A stretch of DNA of 40,666 bases, taken from NCBI GenBank assembly GCA_037176905.1, contig JBBBWG010029910.1:1-40666 (forward strand). The letters are read 5' to 3'. The position numbers and the translations under genes were made by a program. Source of the stretch: Azolla pinnata. Its lineage: Eukaryota; Streptophyta; Polypodiopsida; Salviniales; Salviniaceae. Below the pieces are notes generated by a model. The model was given only the letters and a program-made list of their open reading frames with translations, was not told the origin of the DNA and searched no databases. Shown here one piece after another: positions 25,250 through 38,838 of this stretch (its first letter is position 1; the number at the start of each line of letters is the position of its first letter).

Positions 25250-28200
25250 TTAAGAATACTTGGTTGCTCCACATGAACACAATCTCCAAATTAGTCCCGA
25301 CCTTCTTGGAGTGTTTTCAGCTTGGCTCACCTTAATATAAAGCAAAATGAGACTTTAGTCCATTAAAACTCTTGAAAGAAAGGAACTCTTAGTAAAGATT
25401 GAAAATTTACCTTCTCATGGCTTCTATGCCAACACTGAAGTCTGCCAGACCTTGATTCTAAGCGACTGCAGTTTCAAAGGGAACTAATTGTCATCCATGT
25501 TTTCTAAGTTTCATGTCATTGACAGACAACATTAAGAGCATCATAACGAATCCATAACAACATTAAACCCCTAATTTCCCAACATATCCCTATAGAACAC
25601 AAAAAATACCTGTATACAATACCCAAAAACCTCCATATCACAATATTTACTAATGGGTATTCTTTGGGGAATGTGCTGCTACAATCTTGTTATTTTGAGG
25701 AGGAATAATGGTAATTGATGCAAATTTAGTGGTATAAGCTACAACTTGATATTGTATAGGGGTATTCTGATCATTTGTGAAACTTTGGGGTATGTTGGTT
25801 AAGATCTAAAAACAAACAAAAAAAAAGACCATGTAGCACTTACAGGTTTTCCTCTTCCAGTTGGGTAGCCATTCTATCATCGATGACTGCACGACATTTG
25901 ACGTTCATCATCGCTCGATTCCTACAAGATTGGCTTGGCATGTCACTTGCATCTTCCGTGCCATCCTCGATCTCTTGAATTGCATACCCGAGGCTTATTG
26001 GGTGGTGTCTCCCTGTGCTACTCATCATCCTAAGGTCATTATGAACCTTTCCTTTGCCTCTCCTCACCAGTAGGCTGCTTTTAGATGCCCCCTCAACCCA
26101 TGCATTCTCCAGTTTTTCATCAGAATTGAGCTTTGCCACACCATGAATCTTGCCTAATGACACTGTTTCCATTGTTCCTGACAAGTTCCGGGACATAGAT
26201 GGACCTTCGTGTTCACGATACAGCTCATGTGAGTGGTGCTTTCTACAATGTAGTCCTAATTGTGATGATCTTTCAGCATGAAAATTATTATATTTCCCTG
26301 CTATGTCTCCATTAACACCTGAATAGCCGTTAGGATTATTCACAGTACTGGAGTTAACCCCTATGGAGCTACTACAAAGCATTGTGGTTTGGTCATCGGA
26401 CAAACTTTTTCTCTGTATCTCCCCTTCTATATTGGAAGCAAATCGAATCTTCACATCTACTGGGTACCCAAGTGTCACTTCAAAAGCATGTGCTATGCTA
26501 GCTTTTGATCTTTCTGCTCTAGATACGTTCTCTAAGTCGCGAAACTCTAACACTGCTAAACCCAGACCTAAATAATACAGAATGTACATACAATGAGTCA
26601 TCTTGATTGAAAAACTCCTAGAGGTGAAAAAACTTGAAGAAAAGATCAGGAAAATTGCTGCACTCTACCTTTTTGAAGTGAAAGTGAAGATAATTTCGCA
26701 CACATCTGCAGGAACTTCCTCAGATTACTTGAGTGCACTGCATCTAGGGTTCTTTGCCATACATCATCTAGTTCGAAAACATTATTTACATTAGTTTTCC
26801 ACATGGCCATATGATTAAATTGTCTGCATCGAGCTTGCATGCTTTTCCTCTGTGGGGCTTGATGCTGATTTCCAAGAAGTGGATGATTATCGTTGAAATC
26901 TGACATTGAATTGTAAGCACTCCCAAGCCCCGGCTGTGACTCACAATGAGAAAAATCTACATCCTTTCGAGTAACTGAATCTTTACCCGGGGTAAGATTT
27001 GCAGTATTTAAGCCTCCTGAGCTTGGGGAAAAGCTAGTATTCCAAGATGGACTTGGCAGAAGGTAAGAATGATCTGGTGCAAATTGAAGCAATGCAGCAG
27101 TTAGCCATGTGGTTTGGTCTGAAGTGCCCCTAAGTTGTTTCTCAGCTTCAGAAAGCGTCTTCAATGCCTGCCGTAGCCGTTCCATGTCTTCTTTTCCTAC
27201 TATAAGCATCGCCCAGAAAGATTAACAAATGATCATATCTCCATACAAGCATAAATGGTAATTGTATTAGTGTAAAAACATCAGTCAGTGCATACAAGGT
27301 CAAAGAAAATCTATGATACATAGCTGCATTATGATGAGATTCCCCTGAATTCACACATTTAAGTGATTTAATGAACACACGTGCGCACATACATACCCAA
27401 ACACACATTTTACAGGAAATTTAGGGTGCCATTGCAGATATCGGAAACAACTGTAAAGAATGAAACTCGAGCTGACGCAAACACTTTCCAGCAGAAAATT
27501 AGTTTTTTTTTTCCATCAATTACTATAAGGAATGCTTAGAAGTCGAAACAATTCAGCTGTAAGAAACAAACAGATGCAGTGATGAGCAAAACTTCCAATT
27601 ACTTACATTCCTTTTTGCGGAAAAACCTTCTGCGACAGCTCCCTTTGGGTAGCTTATACCCACCAGCGAGAATGCTTGTGATTAGACATGCTAGCTGAGA
27701 CATAAGACTCAGTGGACCAACTCCAGACATTATCAGTTCTTTCAAATTCCGAACAGTGTTTATAGTATCAGCCGACAGAGCAAAATCTAGCAAATCTAAT
27801 AGTCGTCCATCGGGGACCAATCCCATCTGCCACAGTGAAATAAACAGCAGGATTGAAATTTTAGTTACTTTGGTTTATATGAAGCATGTACAGACGCTGT
27901 CCCATGTTATATTGGTATATCAAATGCATCAGATGACACAAACATAATTAGTTTTGTATTCAGAAGACGATGCGATTGAGCTATCAAGTTCTATAATTTA
28001 CAATGGTATTGGGAACTTACGAAACAAACGGATTAAACCTATACATACATGCAAAAAACGCAGCTAGAAAGAAATGTACTCTGCATCATGAGAACCGACG
28101 ATCTGATTGGCTATTGAAGCATGCACAGTTTTCTCTTTTAAAAGTTTAGAGGACATGACAAACAGTAAGTGAAGCAATCTGCAATCTATGGGCGATACTC

Positions 28201-29865
28201 AACATAGAGACCCATAAATGAGATGAACATGAAAACTACAAATTCGAGAACCCATAAATGATGATGCTACAATTGTAGTTGTGAGTAAAGGAACTTACCA
28301 GTTCTTGAGCCATAGCCAATGAAATTTTGGGACCAAGAAGACTGAGCTGGTCTAACATGGTTTCTGCATCTCTAAGAGACCCATCGCATGATGCAGAAAT
28401 CAGCTTCAATGCATCTAGTTCAACCTCAACCCCTTCATGTTCCGCAATCATCTTCAGTCGATTCAGGATCTCACTTTCTTTGATCTTTGAGAAGATGAAT
28501 TTCTGATGCCCTGACAGGGTAATTGAATGAGGTAGCCTCTCCATGCTACTTGTTGAAAGGATGAAGATAATGTTTGTAGGAGCACTCTCAACTACTTTCA
28601 TCAGAGCATCCCAAGACTGCGTAGACAATGTGTGACATTCAGTTGCAAGAATAACTCTATATTTCAAAGGCACCGGTTTCGATATCTCATGGAACAACTG
28701 TTTGATTCCTTTTGAGCTTCCAATGCTACTTGCTGAAAGCTTCATGATCGTACTCATTTCTCCAAGTTTCTGAGCTATTAAGCATTGTCTACAAGCACCA
28801 CAAGGTCTTGTCTTGTGATCTATAGAGATACAGTTCAAAGCCATAGCAAAAACTCTCGCACATGAGGATTTCCCTACACCTCGAGGGCCATAAAACACAT
28901 AGAGTTTTGCCAGGCGCCCTCTCAAGAGAGAATTAGAGAGAGCTTGTGTGATTAAACCCTGGCCGGCAATATCTTGAAATGTTTTCGGCATATACTTATC
29001 ACTTATTAGACTCTGTGATGTATATTTACCTCTGAGAAATGAGCTGGTTTGCCTGGACGATGATGTAACGAGTTCTTCCTCTTCATTCGGAAAACTAGTA
29101 CTCTCAGAGGGGATATTGCATTGCTCGAGCAGAGGAAAACTATCGGAATCTGTGTTGAACGAGCTATCCGAAAACTCTGATGTTGTGCAAGGCATAGAAT
29201 TATCCTCACTAGAGGAGCTCGTATGAATTGATTTGCCTCTTCTTCTCATATGTAGAAGATCTGAGGTGCCACAAGAAACATTTCCCCCAGCCACGTTCCT
29301 TTCCCGAGCATTAATATGCTTTCCTTTCATATCAATTTTCGACCAGTTGATCCATGGTAAACCACATCCATTATGAGAAATCTCAGATATTTCAAGCTCA
29401 TCACGTCTTTTCTGTGTAGATTCTCTATGTATCTTTGATAGAGATCTTGGCCAATTGATCTGTTCTTCATTAGAGGTAGACCGTAATGTATGAGCATGAG
29501 AATGAACAGACCCCAGAGTTCTAGAGCATCTTTTGCTCATCCTTAGCCTAGCCTTCCTAGTGCTTCCTTTGATCTTCGATTTAGATTTAACAGTAGTAGA
29601 TTCAATACCTGGGAAATCAACCATTAATTTGATTTTCATTTCACAGGCAAGAGAAAAGAACAGAAAAAATCAAATTATTGAGATTATCTGCAAGAAACTC
29701 AATCTGGCATCAAATTATTATGAGAATTAAATATACCAGTTGATAATCGATCACATCCTGCAAAACCCATTGATTTTGCTTCACCAGTGGATAATCCAGA
29801 GCCTGCAAAAGACACCGATTTTGATTTAGCAGTGAAGTATTAGTAACCTGCAAATCACCATCAAG

Positions 29866-29937
<72 letters not shown>

Positions 29938-30824
29938 AGTATATCATTGCCTTCAAATAGAACCATCGATTTTGTTTACAAAAGCTGAATCCACAACGAA
30001 GGAAAACCAGAAATTTTGCCTCAAAAAACATTCAATTCGCAGCCAGAGCGGAGAATGATCTACGTACCTGCCTTAAAGCCGTGCCCACTTTCTCTCTCAC
30101 TTTCCAAACTGTGTTTCTTTGATATATTTGGTTGCATTCCATGCGTGATCCTAACTCCTCTCTGGGGCGGATGATCTACTGTATGACCTAATCCTTGCCG
30201 TCCAAGTTCTAATCTTTTGAAAATCGCATTGAACAGATGGGAATTATTTGATTCTAAGTCTTCTGATCTGTGCACTAAAGAATCAGAATTATCAAGACTA
30301 GCAGGTTCATCTTGATTAGCTTTAATCTTCTTCCCGTCTTCAGGATTGATTTCGAGCCATGAACCTTCTCTTTCACTCAAATTCGGTTCATCTACCGCTG
30401 ATTCAGGCTCCATACAATAGTTCTCACTCCGCCTCTTCGTTGCCAAATCTGTGATTTCGAATGAAGAAGACGAATACTGAACTAGTTTGGGTGTTTTCCC
30501 AAGCTTCTTTTTCATTTGCCCTAGAGGCGCAGACCTGATCAATATTGCTGAATTAGGACTGCTGGAATAAGTCGATGGATCTTTGAAAGAACGAGATTTC
30601 TGAAGCATCGAAATCTCTCTCATGAAGCCTTGTTGATCTGACGAAGAGCTTGCCTCTGCAAGTTCAGCCACTTGTTTCATTGTTATGTTTTTTATGTCCT
30701 TATGCATGTATGGATGGCACAGACCACGGTGTGTGAGATGGAGATGGAGATGGCGTTTGAGGTGAAGAACGTAGCTTTGATGAAGAGGCCTTCCTTTCTT
30801 CTTCGGCTCACACTTCCTGACCAT
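25250..30824 (-). CDS. STICHEL-like protein (DnaX/clamp-loader gamma-tau homologue)
   Basis: Exons on the minus strand: 30824-30068, 29802-29737, 29608-28299, 27826-27607, 27199-26669, 26567-25844, 25465-25411, 25330-25250. All are in frame, about 1247 aa; Arabidopsis STICHEL is about 1200. The N-terminus has the family block SYVLHLKRHLHLHL and the phosphosite-like RSRSFKDPS. A clamp-loader-like ATPase core starts at YMPKTFQDIAGQG. Walker A is intact (GPRGVGKSS, 515-523), as is the zinc module (C534, CGACRQC at 544-550). The Walker B site reads ILATECHTL where the family has an Asp-Glu (DE) pair, and the SRC arginine motif reads LSGHQ (640-642). Family blocks SDGSLRDAETMLDQLSLLG-type and SLMSQLACLITSILAGGYKL follow. 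STICHEL controls trichome branching and is probably non-replicative. The start is the ATG after a 5' UTR acceptor at 30843-30842. Confidence 0.9.
29867..29935. repeat. (CT)n microsatellite in an intron
   Basis: About 34 CT units in the first coding intron of the STICHEL-like gene. On the transcribed strand it reads (AG)n. Confidence 0.95.
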
Positions 30825-30841
30825 TACAGCATGGAAGGGCT
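30825..30841 (-). promoter_or_regulatory. 5' leader of the STICHEL-like gene with a two-codon upstream ORF
   Basis: After the splice acceptor TTTTGTCTGCAG (AG at 30843-30842) the leader contains ATG CTG TAA (30832-30824). The last A of its stop is the first A of the main ATG (TAATG). If this exon is used, ribosomes starting at the first ATG would have to reinitiate. Confidence 0.6.
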
Positions 30842-33800
30842 CTGCAGACAAAACCAATTAATCTGCTGGCGTTGGCATGGGAGCTATATAATCTCTAGGT
30901 ATGACTTTGCCTCTAGTAGCATGTGTGCTGTATGCAATACACGAGTAAACGTCAGCGTGTCAAGGTCGGCATAGTAGCCAAGACACACTGCACTACTCAT
31001 ATTGAAGGAGGACGAATCGGTCAGAGAATTTGAGACATCTGATTTAAGGCTTGGATCATCATTGAAAGTGATCAGAAAGAGAGAATGAAAGCTTGTTGAA
31101 GGAACAGTAATCATGGAGAAAGCTGCTCCGAGAGAATAGTGATGAGAAACGACTAGGGAGAGAGAGAGAGAGGTATGAAGCAGAATTATTTGGTCGGGAC
31201 TTAGATGATCATGATGATAGCTATGGCGATGCAGAAGGAAAAATGCAGAGAATTACGGGGAAAGAGAACAAAAGAAAGGAGGAAAAAGCAGTTTGTACTG
31301 GAAGCTACTGGACACAATGATGTTGAAGATGCAGAAGAGCAGGCCGAATCAGAGTGCGCTATCACATTCTGATCCGTCTGTAGATTAAGCCAAGAAAAGA
31401 AAACTCCGAATAAAATGGTTGAATGATTGAATCAAAAGTTTGCCAAGCGCTAATCTTTCCATTCGCAGTATGGTTGATCAGGAAATCTGATCTGCTCTTC
31501 AAAAATGCCCTTCGAATTACACATGGCCGTCTTGAGCCACGCATCACCAAGGACGAATTAGCTTAATAGACACTCAGATCTGATCCATAGCTCGCCAAGT
31601 ACAGGCGCGGCAGAAAAAAAATCGCTCCTTTTACCCAAGTAATTAGGACCTCTTGCCTGTCCAGACTATGGTGATGATGACTGTCCTAATATCTTGGAAA
31701 ATTGTTGAATCATGGGAAAACGCTGCACACATTGATCTTGCTATGGATGTTATTTCAGTCCAGATTGGCAAGATAATCTTGATGCTGATAACGTATGTCT
31801 CTGGATCAAGTCACAGGCCTGATGATCAATGGAAAGCTTCATCATTCTGACTGTTGGGCACATCGAGAGTTTGATGCAGATTATTGGAAACCTTGAATAG
31901 GTAAACTGTTACAGACCAATGGATGAAGAGTTAAATCAAGATTTAGATGACTGATGAGGTATGAATGGAAAATTAAAGATGGGAAGAGAAATGTCTAGAT
32001 CAATGGAAAGCATGATGATGACGAGTAATGTCGAATCTCGCCATTAGGACAATGGAAAGATTACAAAATCGTGCATGGACTGTGGTGAATGGAAATCAGA
32101 ATAATTAAGCCCATGCGCTGAAAGGTTTTCTCCATAGCTAGCAACCTATAACCTGAACAGGTAAAGTGGACCAGTAGTACTCGACTCTTGATGATGATAA
32201 AATCGAGGAGAGGGAGGAGGAGAGCGAATCTACAGATATGGAAAGCTTCAAAGGAGCTGCACAGAGGTAATTCGTGCAGCACGGTGGGTAAAACCTCAAT
32301 CTTGATCTGTTTCCCTTCCGCTCTCCATATTCTGCTTTAGGAAGGATAATTAGATGAATTGATCTGTCGGCTCTGAAGAGAAGAAAGAAAGGCTACAATA
32401 AATCCTATTGATTTCCGAGGTACTCCTATGTATAAGCTGCCATGACGGAGCCCATGATTCCTTCAGTTCAGCCATGACCTTTCCTCTTTCACCGATCTCT
32501 CTCTTACACTCTCATCTCCATGCATAAAAGGAAGATCTTTTCACAGATTCATACGATTCAAACAAAAGGAAAAGAAATGTACTGTAATCTCGCACAGCAG
32601 AAGCTGAACCGCATGAATTTCGAATATGTATTCACAGCAATAGGGTAGAGATTAACCTGCAAACATGATGATGATGATGATGATGATGAGGGTTCGGAAT
32701 AGAAAGAAATTGAGAGGAGCCACTGCAAGCTGCCTTCTTCTTCGTCGTCGTCGTCTTCGTCTCCTTCAGAATCTTGTCCTTATTCTCTTGATCGCGAACT
32801 TGAATTCCTGGTTGAGCTGATTCTCAATGTGTTTTGACCTGATCAGGCGCTTGCAAAGTAGATGGCTTGTTCAAGAAAACTGGATGGTATAATTATTGCT
32901 GGCACATGGCGAGTAATTTCTAGGGTTTTCTAAGCTCAAGAAGAGTTAACAGATCAACAGCTGCTGTTTACGATTGATGGAGATTCGCCTGTGCAGGCGG
33001 CAGGTGAGTGTAGAATGATCTTGATTGAATGTTGATTTTTGCACAAACAGCTTGATCGGATAAGGCTTGATATATGGACAAATATTCTTGTACAAACCTA
33101 ACTGTTAAGGATCAGATCGACGAGGATGAGCAACCTATTTTGCAGATGAACGAATGAATGATCATCTGCCAATCATCATGGCCGCCATTGTGCTGCTTTG
33201 CTGCTGCTGCTGCTGCTGCTATAGTCTGCGGGCATGACTCTCGAAAATCAAGGCCTTCGATCGGACGTCTTTCTTGTCGATCCGCACGTCGTACACAATA
33301 TAGATAATGCTGCCGCTGCAGACGCAGTCCTACAAGCAGAGAGGAATTCGAGGCTATGGCGGAGGAAGCGCACGAAGATTAAGATGAAGAAGAAGAAGGC
33401 AGGTACAACGAGGGTTAAAAATCACAAATCGCTGCAGGATAGCAGCTTCTTTTTAGGTTTTAGGGTTTAGGGAGCCTGCAGGAGACGTTAGGGTTTGAGA
33501 CGGTGCCCGAGCTTCTAGGGTTTTTTCCTTTTCTTTGTTCATTTTTCGGTGGCTGTTTTGAGGTTTTAGAAGCGGATGCTAGCGCCTATGGAGTAGCATA
33601 GCAACAAGAATAGGGTTTCTGATCTGACCATAGCTGTTTCTGATGGTAGGGTAGGGTTTCCTCCTCTTCTTTTTCTTTCTTCTACTTCTTCTTCTTCTTC
33701 TTCTTCTTTCTTCTTTCTTCTCCTCCGTTTCTTGCTTTGAAGCTCAAAGCAGCATGTGCAGGCGCAGGATCTGAGAGGAATGGAGGCCGCAACAGCGGGA

Positions 33801-34130
33801 GAATTGACTATGCTGCAGGTCGGGCTAGGGTTTTTCCGTTGTTGAGCAGGAAGTTTAGGGTTTTGAATCGGTTGAAGCGGGAGCCATGGCGATCGGTTGA
33901 AGCAGAAGCCATGGCGACGGGAGGAGACGATGTGACTGACTGACGGGAGCCTAAGAAAGCAAAGAAGAAGGTAGGAGGAATTCTAGGGTTAGGGTTTCTG
34001 CGTGCGTCTGCATGAAGGCACACAGCTTCTTCTTCTTCTTCGTCTTCGTCTTCCCCTTCTTCTTCCTCTTCTTCTTTCTTCTTCTTTCTTTCTTCTCGTC
34101 TTTTTAGGAAACCAAAAAGAAAACTGTCTT
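30842..34130. other. Upstream region of the STICHEL-like gene
   Basis: No coding gene is recognised. Short repeats include (GAT)n at 32667-32691, GTC/TCTTC near 32735 and (GCT)n at 33200-33222. The stretch probably carries leader exons, introns and the promoter of the minus-strand STICHEL-like gene. Its CDS begins after a 5' UTR acceptor, so at least one further leader exon must lie here. Confidence 0.55.
33455..33995 (-). promoter_or_regulatory. Cluster of telo-boxes (AAACCCTA read on the minus strand)
   Basis: TAGGGTTT or close variants occur at about 33461, 33489, 33518, 33612, 33650, 33826, 33855 and 33983. Read on the minus strand they are AAACCCTA, the telo-box of plant promoters and leaders. 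A (TTC)n tract lies between (33680-33720). They fit a promoter region for the minus-strand gene about 2.6 kb away, or for an unseen transcript. Confidence 0.55.
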
Positions 34131-34158
34131 TATGAATTAATAATGATAACTAACATTT

Positions 34159-34262
34159 TAACGCCTAATCAAATCAGGAATGGTTAATCAACGCCTAATC
34201 AAATCAGAAATGGTTAATCAACGCCTAATCAAATCAGAAATGGTTAATTAACGCCTAATCTT
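34159..34262 (+). repeat. 30 bp tandem array (ACGCCTAATCAAATCAGAAA...)
   Basis: Three full copies and one partial copy of a 30 bp unit beginning ACGCCTAATCAAATCAGAAA and ending TGGTTAATCA. Copies differ at one or two positions. Related in inverted orientation to the array at 34504-34655. Confidence 0.92.
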
Positions 34263-34503
34263 ATCCTCCACTAAACCAAACCACGCAAGCATTATTCCCA
34301 CTGGCATCGAGAGATTAACTAGATAGAGTTGACGATCTCATGATCTAAGCGCAATACTTGATTAGCGTGCTACTTCGGTGCTAATCGAGCGATTGAGCGT
34401 TGAGTCGATCGAGTAGCTCACTCGATGTTAATCGTGCCCACGGTTAATCGATCCGGTGTTTTGATTCAGTCGATTGCGTGCTAAATTCCGTTTCAAAAAA
34501 CGA

Positions 34504-34655
34504 GGGCGTTAATCGGTGATTTCTGATGTTAATTAGTAGGCGTTAATCGGTGATTTCTGATGTTAATTAGTAGGCGTTAATTGGTCCTTTCTGATGTTAA
34601 TTAGCAGGCGTTAATTAGCGATTTCTGATGTTAATTTATAATCTTGGCAGGCGTT
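34504..34655 (-). repeat. 34 bp tandem array, inverted relative of the preceding array
   Basis: Four copies of a unit starting GGCGTTAATCGGTGATTTCT and ending GATGTTAATTAGTA. The reverse complement of the 34159-34262 unit (TTAACCATTTCTGATTTGAT...GGCG) shares its core, with gaps. The two arrays face each other across about 240 bases. Confidence 0.88.
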
Positions 34656-35422
34656 TTTTTTTCGGTAATTTTCGGGACGAAAAAAAATAAAAGGGTTTTG
34701 TTTTTTTTTTTCTTTTTGCAAAGGAAAGATAAATTTAATTGGTGACGTGGCTCGGAGGAAGGCGCCGCCGTCAAATCGTGCGGCGGCGGGAGCCCCCCGG
34801 CGAAGGCGCCGCCGTCAGATCGGACGGTGATCGGAGGCTCCGACGGAGCGCCTGCCGTCAAATCGGGCGGCGGGGCCGCGGGGCGTAGAAAGTATGAAGG
34901 AAATCGTACGGTCGCCGCTGCTCCGCTGCGCCGCCGCCGTTAGCGGCGACGGCGGGAAAAAAAAACAGTAAAAAGAAACAGAAAATAGAAAAAGAGCCTC
35001 ACAAAAAAACAAAGAAAAAAGTTTATATATATATATATATATCTAAAGATATTAACTATCTATTTTGTAATTATAACTATATTATTGTAAATATATTTTC
35101 CTCTCTGCCACGCCCTTTTTATGGAACAATTAATTTTATTTATTTATTTATTTATATATTAATTGTTGTATGAATAAAATGGGGAAGATTTTCCCGCGTG
35201 TTTTGTTCTTTTGTTTATATATATATATATATATATATATTAATTGTTGTATGAATAAAAAAGGGGAAGATTTTCCCGCGTGTTTTGTTTTTCTTTCTTC
35301 CTCTCCATTTTTTTTCCCTTTTCTGAAAACAATTAATAATAAATATATATCAGAAACTACTACTAACTACTACTAATTCTCATTAACAGATCTCTTAACT
35401 ACGTTTTAACGCCTGCTAAGAT
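34641..35422. mobile_element. Possible non-autonomous DNA transposon
   Basis: ATCTTGGCAGGCGTT at 34641-34655 is matched in inverted orientation by AACGCCTGCTAAGAT at 35408-35422 (14 of 15 bases). They enclose about 780 bases with no coding frame. Inside is a GC-rich block (34741-34960) carrying three near-copies of GCCGTCAAATCG flanked by GGCGG, and an AT-rich part with a tandem duplication. The termini belong to the same motif family as the arrays just upstream. No clear target-site duplication could be read, and the superfamily is not recognised. Confidence 0.4.
35159..35297 (+). repeat. Tandem duplication of about 58 bp around an (AT)n tract
   Basis: Two copies (35159-35216 and 35240-35297) of a segment with TTAATTGTTGTATGAATAAA, GGGGAAGATTTTCCCGCGTG and TTTTGTT, separated by (AT)n. 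They differ by one base and a small indel, so the duplication is recent. The element GGGGAAGATTTTCCC is itself nearly palindromic. Confidence 0.92.
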
Positions 35423-38400
35423 CAGATTAAACGCGGAGGTTTAGCCGCCGATCGCTTCGTTTCCTCGGAATCGATCTTCTCGCTAATCCAATCGATTCCG
35501 GTGTGCTTCCTTGATCTTCCTACCCGCTGCTGTTTTCTTTCGCCGATCGTTTTCGTCTTTGCTCGATCCCCTGAAAAAATTTGGATACGATCGAAACAGG
35601 CGCCAGCGAAACGTCGGAATCGGGGCCAAATGTCGGAATCGGATTCATCCGACGCAGAATCGATGCCGGAAGCAATCGGTCATGGAACCAAGGCCCCAGA
35701 ACCATTCATCGTCTGTCTGTCTGTCGTTTCTCGAACCTCGCCCCCCCCGCCCGATGATCGGAAAGGCTCTGATCAGCTCCTTTCTTCGATGACCTCGGCT
35801 CGCAAGCCCCGTTTTAATTTTATACGTGGGCTGGGCGCCCGTATGCGAAGATCTCGAGATCGATCGATCGATCGATCATCATACGATACTCTTGCGCTTT
35901 GACTTTCACAATCCCATGTACACCATCATCATCACCACCATCATCATAACACCAAACAACACTAACAATGAGAGAGAGAGAGAGAGAGAGAGAGATGCTC
36001 ATTTACCAGAGCTGATGAAGCTTTCGATGACGTTTGTCCCTGGGATCACCGCACCTTGCTGTTTCTTGCTTGCACACAATCTCAATAATAATTCTTACTG
36101 TTTGAACATGAATTCCAAGAAGAATCTGAACAATATAATTACTATTATCATCGCCCAGACATTGCAGCTAGCAGAGTACCATGCACAAAATACCTGATTA
36201 TGGAGGCAGGCAGGCAGGCAGGCGGGGGCTTCTTCCGTGTGTGCGCCGAATTTTAAAAAAAATTTAAACACTGCTTTCTCATCCTCCCGAAAACCGCCAC
36301 TACGTTAGGTCGGGGCTTTCTCTCGAGCAAAGAGCGTGTACAAAAACCCAAAATTTTTTTAACATCAGTGCTCATCGGTAGGCGATCGCGAAAGCATCTG
36401 TCTGTCTCGGCGCGTAAAGCCGCTCTTTAAGATTACGCTTTGCTCGCAGCGTTGCATGTTATTAGTGTTGTTGGCCTTCTTCATTGCCTCCAGCATGAGT
36501 TGGGGGACAACACACCCACCAAGGTCAATGCTAATGTTAAAGCCAAATGAATCCCTTTTCAGGTGCCTTTGATAGATATCCATACAACTTTCACTGCAAA
36601 TTGTTAGAGGAGAAAGTTAATGGCCTTCAAAATCAGCAAATGCCTCCTACTGTTGCCAACATTTCATTGTTTATCCACAGGGACAGGCCTAATATCTGAT
36701 GGTCAGTCAGTGCTCTACAATACCAAAACAGTTTTCTCGCGAGCGATACACTGTCGCATTACTCGGAAAAAAATAACAACCATAAGAACCTCTGGGTATG
36801 ACGCAACTCTTCCCGCCAAAGAAAGTTCCACAGAACCGCCGAATTGAAGCGCTCGTGAGCCGAAAGCTTCAGACTAGAGAGAGGATTAAAACAATGTAAT
36901 TGACTACGACGATTATTCCTTTGCAACAACGTTGGATGCTTTTACTAGACAACAGATCAAAAAGATAAAAGGGGAAAACAAGTTCAATTTACATGTTTCC
37001 AAGCGATTTCCCCCAATCGTAGATAGGTAATAACCAACAAGGACGCACATATAGTTCGATTTTGGGTCCGCATGCACCCCTCGTACATGCTTCATTAGCA
37101 AACGAAAAGAATAGTGTGCCCAAGTAGTGTAATACTTGGACACAAAACCCTCATCTCCTTTCTCGTGCCCATTAAAGCACATCATGTGGAACTTGTGGAA
37201 GACTGACCCAACCCTTCAGTAGCAATGAATTATCACAAGTAAATTATGGATGATTCAATCAAAATCATAAAAGTTTTGGTACAATGAATTTGCACACGTT
37301 ATCAAGCATGGGACACTATCAATCTTTTGTGACCAATCTATGCATTAGCCGCATCATGTGAGCATCTCAACACTCTATAGATGCGAGCAATGAATAAATA
37401 CTCTATGTATTGAACAATTATTCGTAACATCCATTTATCGTAACATGCTCTCTGTATCTTTACTTTCACAAAAGAAACAAGTAAAACCTTTTGAAAAACT
37501 AAATTTTGTATTGGACCTCTTCTTGTACATGCCTCTCCTCGAAAATTTGAGCTTGAACGTTGATTCAGACCTGTCAAATCAAACAAAATGTAAAGAGGAA
37601 GAAGTCAAACAAGAACCCCATGTTGGCAACATACAAGCAAGCAGAGGTTAATAGACATTAACAGATGATATAAGACATAAGCCACAGGGCGTTCATGAAA
37701 ACGAAAGATATACACTATTACGGGGTCTATATGGGGGACTCTTCATGATGGGTCTAACAAAAGTTATGCGCCTTTCACTAATTTGGGATTCTTTTGAACG
37801 TGTACATGCAGAATTTTATGATGGTGTGATAGATATCTTATGAAAAGTGGTGTGGATGAATGTAAGGATGGCCGTTCACTAACAGTTCCAGATCTCGCAC
37901 GAAAGTCGACTTATATAGCTTCCTAAAGTTACAATTTTTAGTCATGATACTAATGGCTTCCTTCCACGTAGCTACTTTAATTAGTACCTGACTAAGGCTA
38001 CGGCATAATCACACAAAGTACCTATCATACATACCATCATTTCACTTTTGTACTTCCAGGACTAACATTGGTTTCCAAATATTTGAGGATAACATCTATA
38101 ACTGCTCTTTGCTAAAACTGAACAGGTCTATCATCACTGAACCAAAACCACTGCAGTCTACGTTCTGAGGATGTACTATCTTTGAAAGACGTTACACAAA
38201 ATGTTTGACAGAAACTTCCAAAGGCCTGTAGTAGACTCTAACAGAATCAGCAATCAACGAAGGGAGCTGCGGAGATTTTTGAATCCAAACAATAACGGCC
38301 ATACTCTCCAAAAATGGGATAGGTAAGTCGGGGTTGTTCATGATAATGTATGCATTAACAGACATTATATAATCAACCATGTCGTCTCATATCAAACATC

Positions 38401-38619
38401 ACACGAAGACTCCTTCACAGCAAAATCCATGCAGTTAATATAAATCGTTCGGGAAGTTTCAAATTCAGGATTCTGGAATGGTTTATCCGACGGTAGACAT
38501 GGATTATACAAGACACGCTAGTCCTATACTTGAATTCGATACATTTACAAAATACATCGGCAACTATGTTACCCTATTACTAAAACATCATGCTCATGAA
38601 AGTTCTATCATGCATAACA
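35423..38619. other. Intergenic DNA left of COX17
   Basis: Includes (CGAT)n at 35858-35875, (GA)n at 35968-35995 and (GGCA)n at 36204-36221. Open frames at 35501-35902 (+), 36365-36583 (-) and 36913-37185 (-) were examined. None shows a recognised family or continues across splice sites convincingly. The stretch next to 38619 should hold 3' UTR of COX17. Confidence 0.5.
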
Positions 38620-38838
38620 TCAAAGCAAAAATACCTTAAAGCCCTCTGCTCTAAGACATCTCAGATGAGCTTCAATCCATTTACTGCAGCTTTCCTGACC
38701 ATGCTCAGCTATGCATTCGTCACGTAGTCTTTTTGTGTCTGGACATGCACAACAAATCTTCTTTTTGGGTTTTGACTCCTTTTCTTGGGTCACATTCTCG
38801 GAATCAGTGCTGACCATAATTTCTTTCCCAGCAGCCAT
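38620..38838 (-). CDS. COX17: Cytochrome c oxidase copper chaperone COX17
   Basis: The 72-residue product carries copper in the mitochondrial intermembrane space to SCO1 and COX11 for cytochrome oxidase assembly. The sequence shows the copper-binding KICCAC (Cys 29, 30, 32) and the twin CX9C fold: C32-x9-C42 and C51-x9-C61 ([11 protein letters not shown]). A Lys/Glu-rich flexible N-terminus precedes them. There is no cleavable targeting peptide, as usual for Mia40/Erv1-imported proteins. The family normally ends EGFNV or similar. Here EGFK is followed by VFLL and a stop, but a donor-like GTATTT starts at 38634, so the true last codon or codons may lie in another exon. The ATG at 38838 follows a leader exon with its acceptor at 38850-38849. 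Confidence 0.95.
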   Translation of the reverse strand: MAAGKEIMVSTDSENVTQEKESKPKKKICCACPDTKRLRDECIAEHGQESCSKWIEAHLRCLRAEGFKVFLL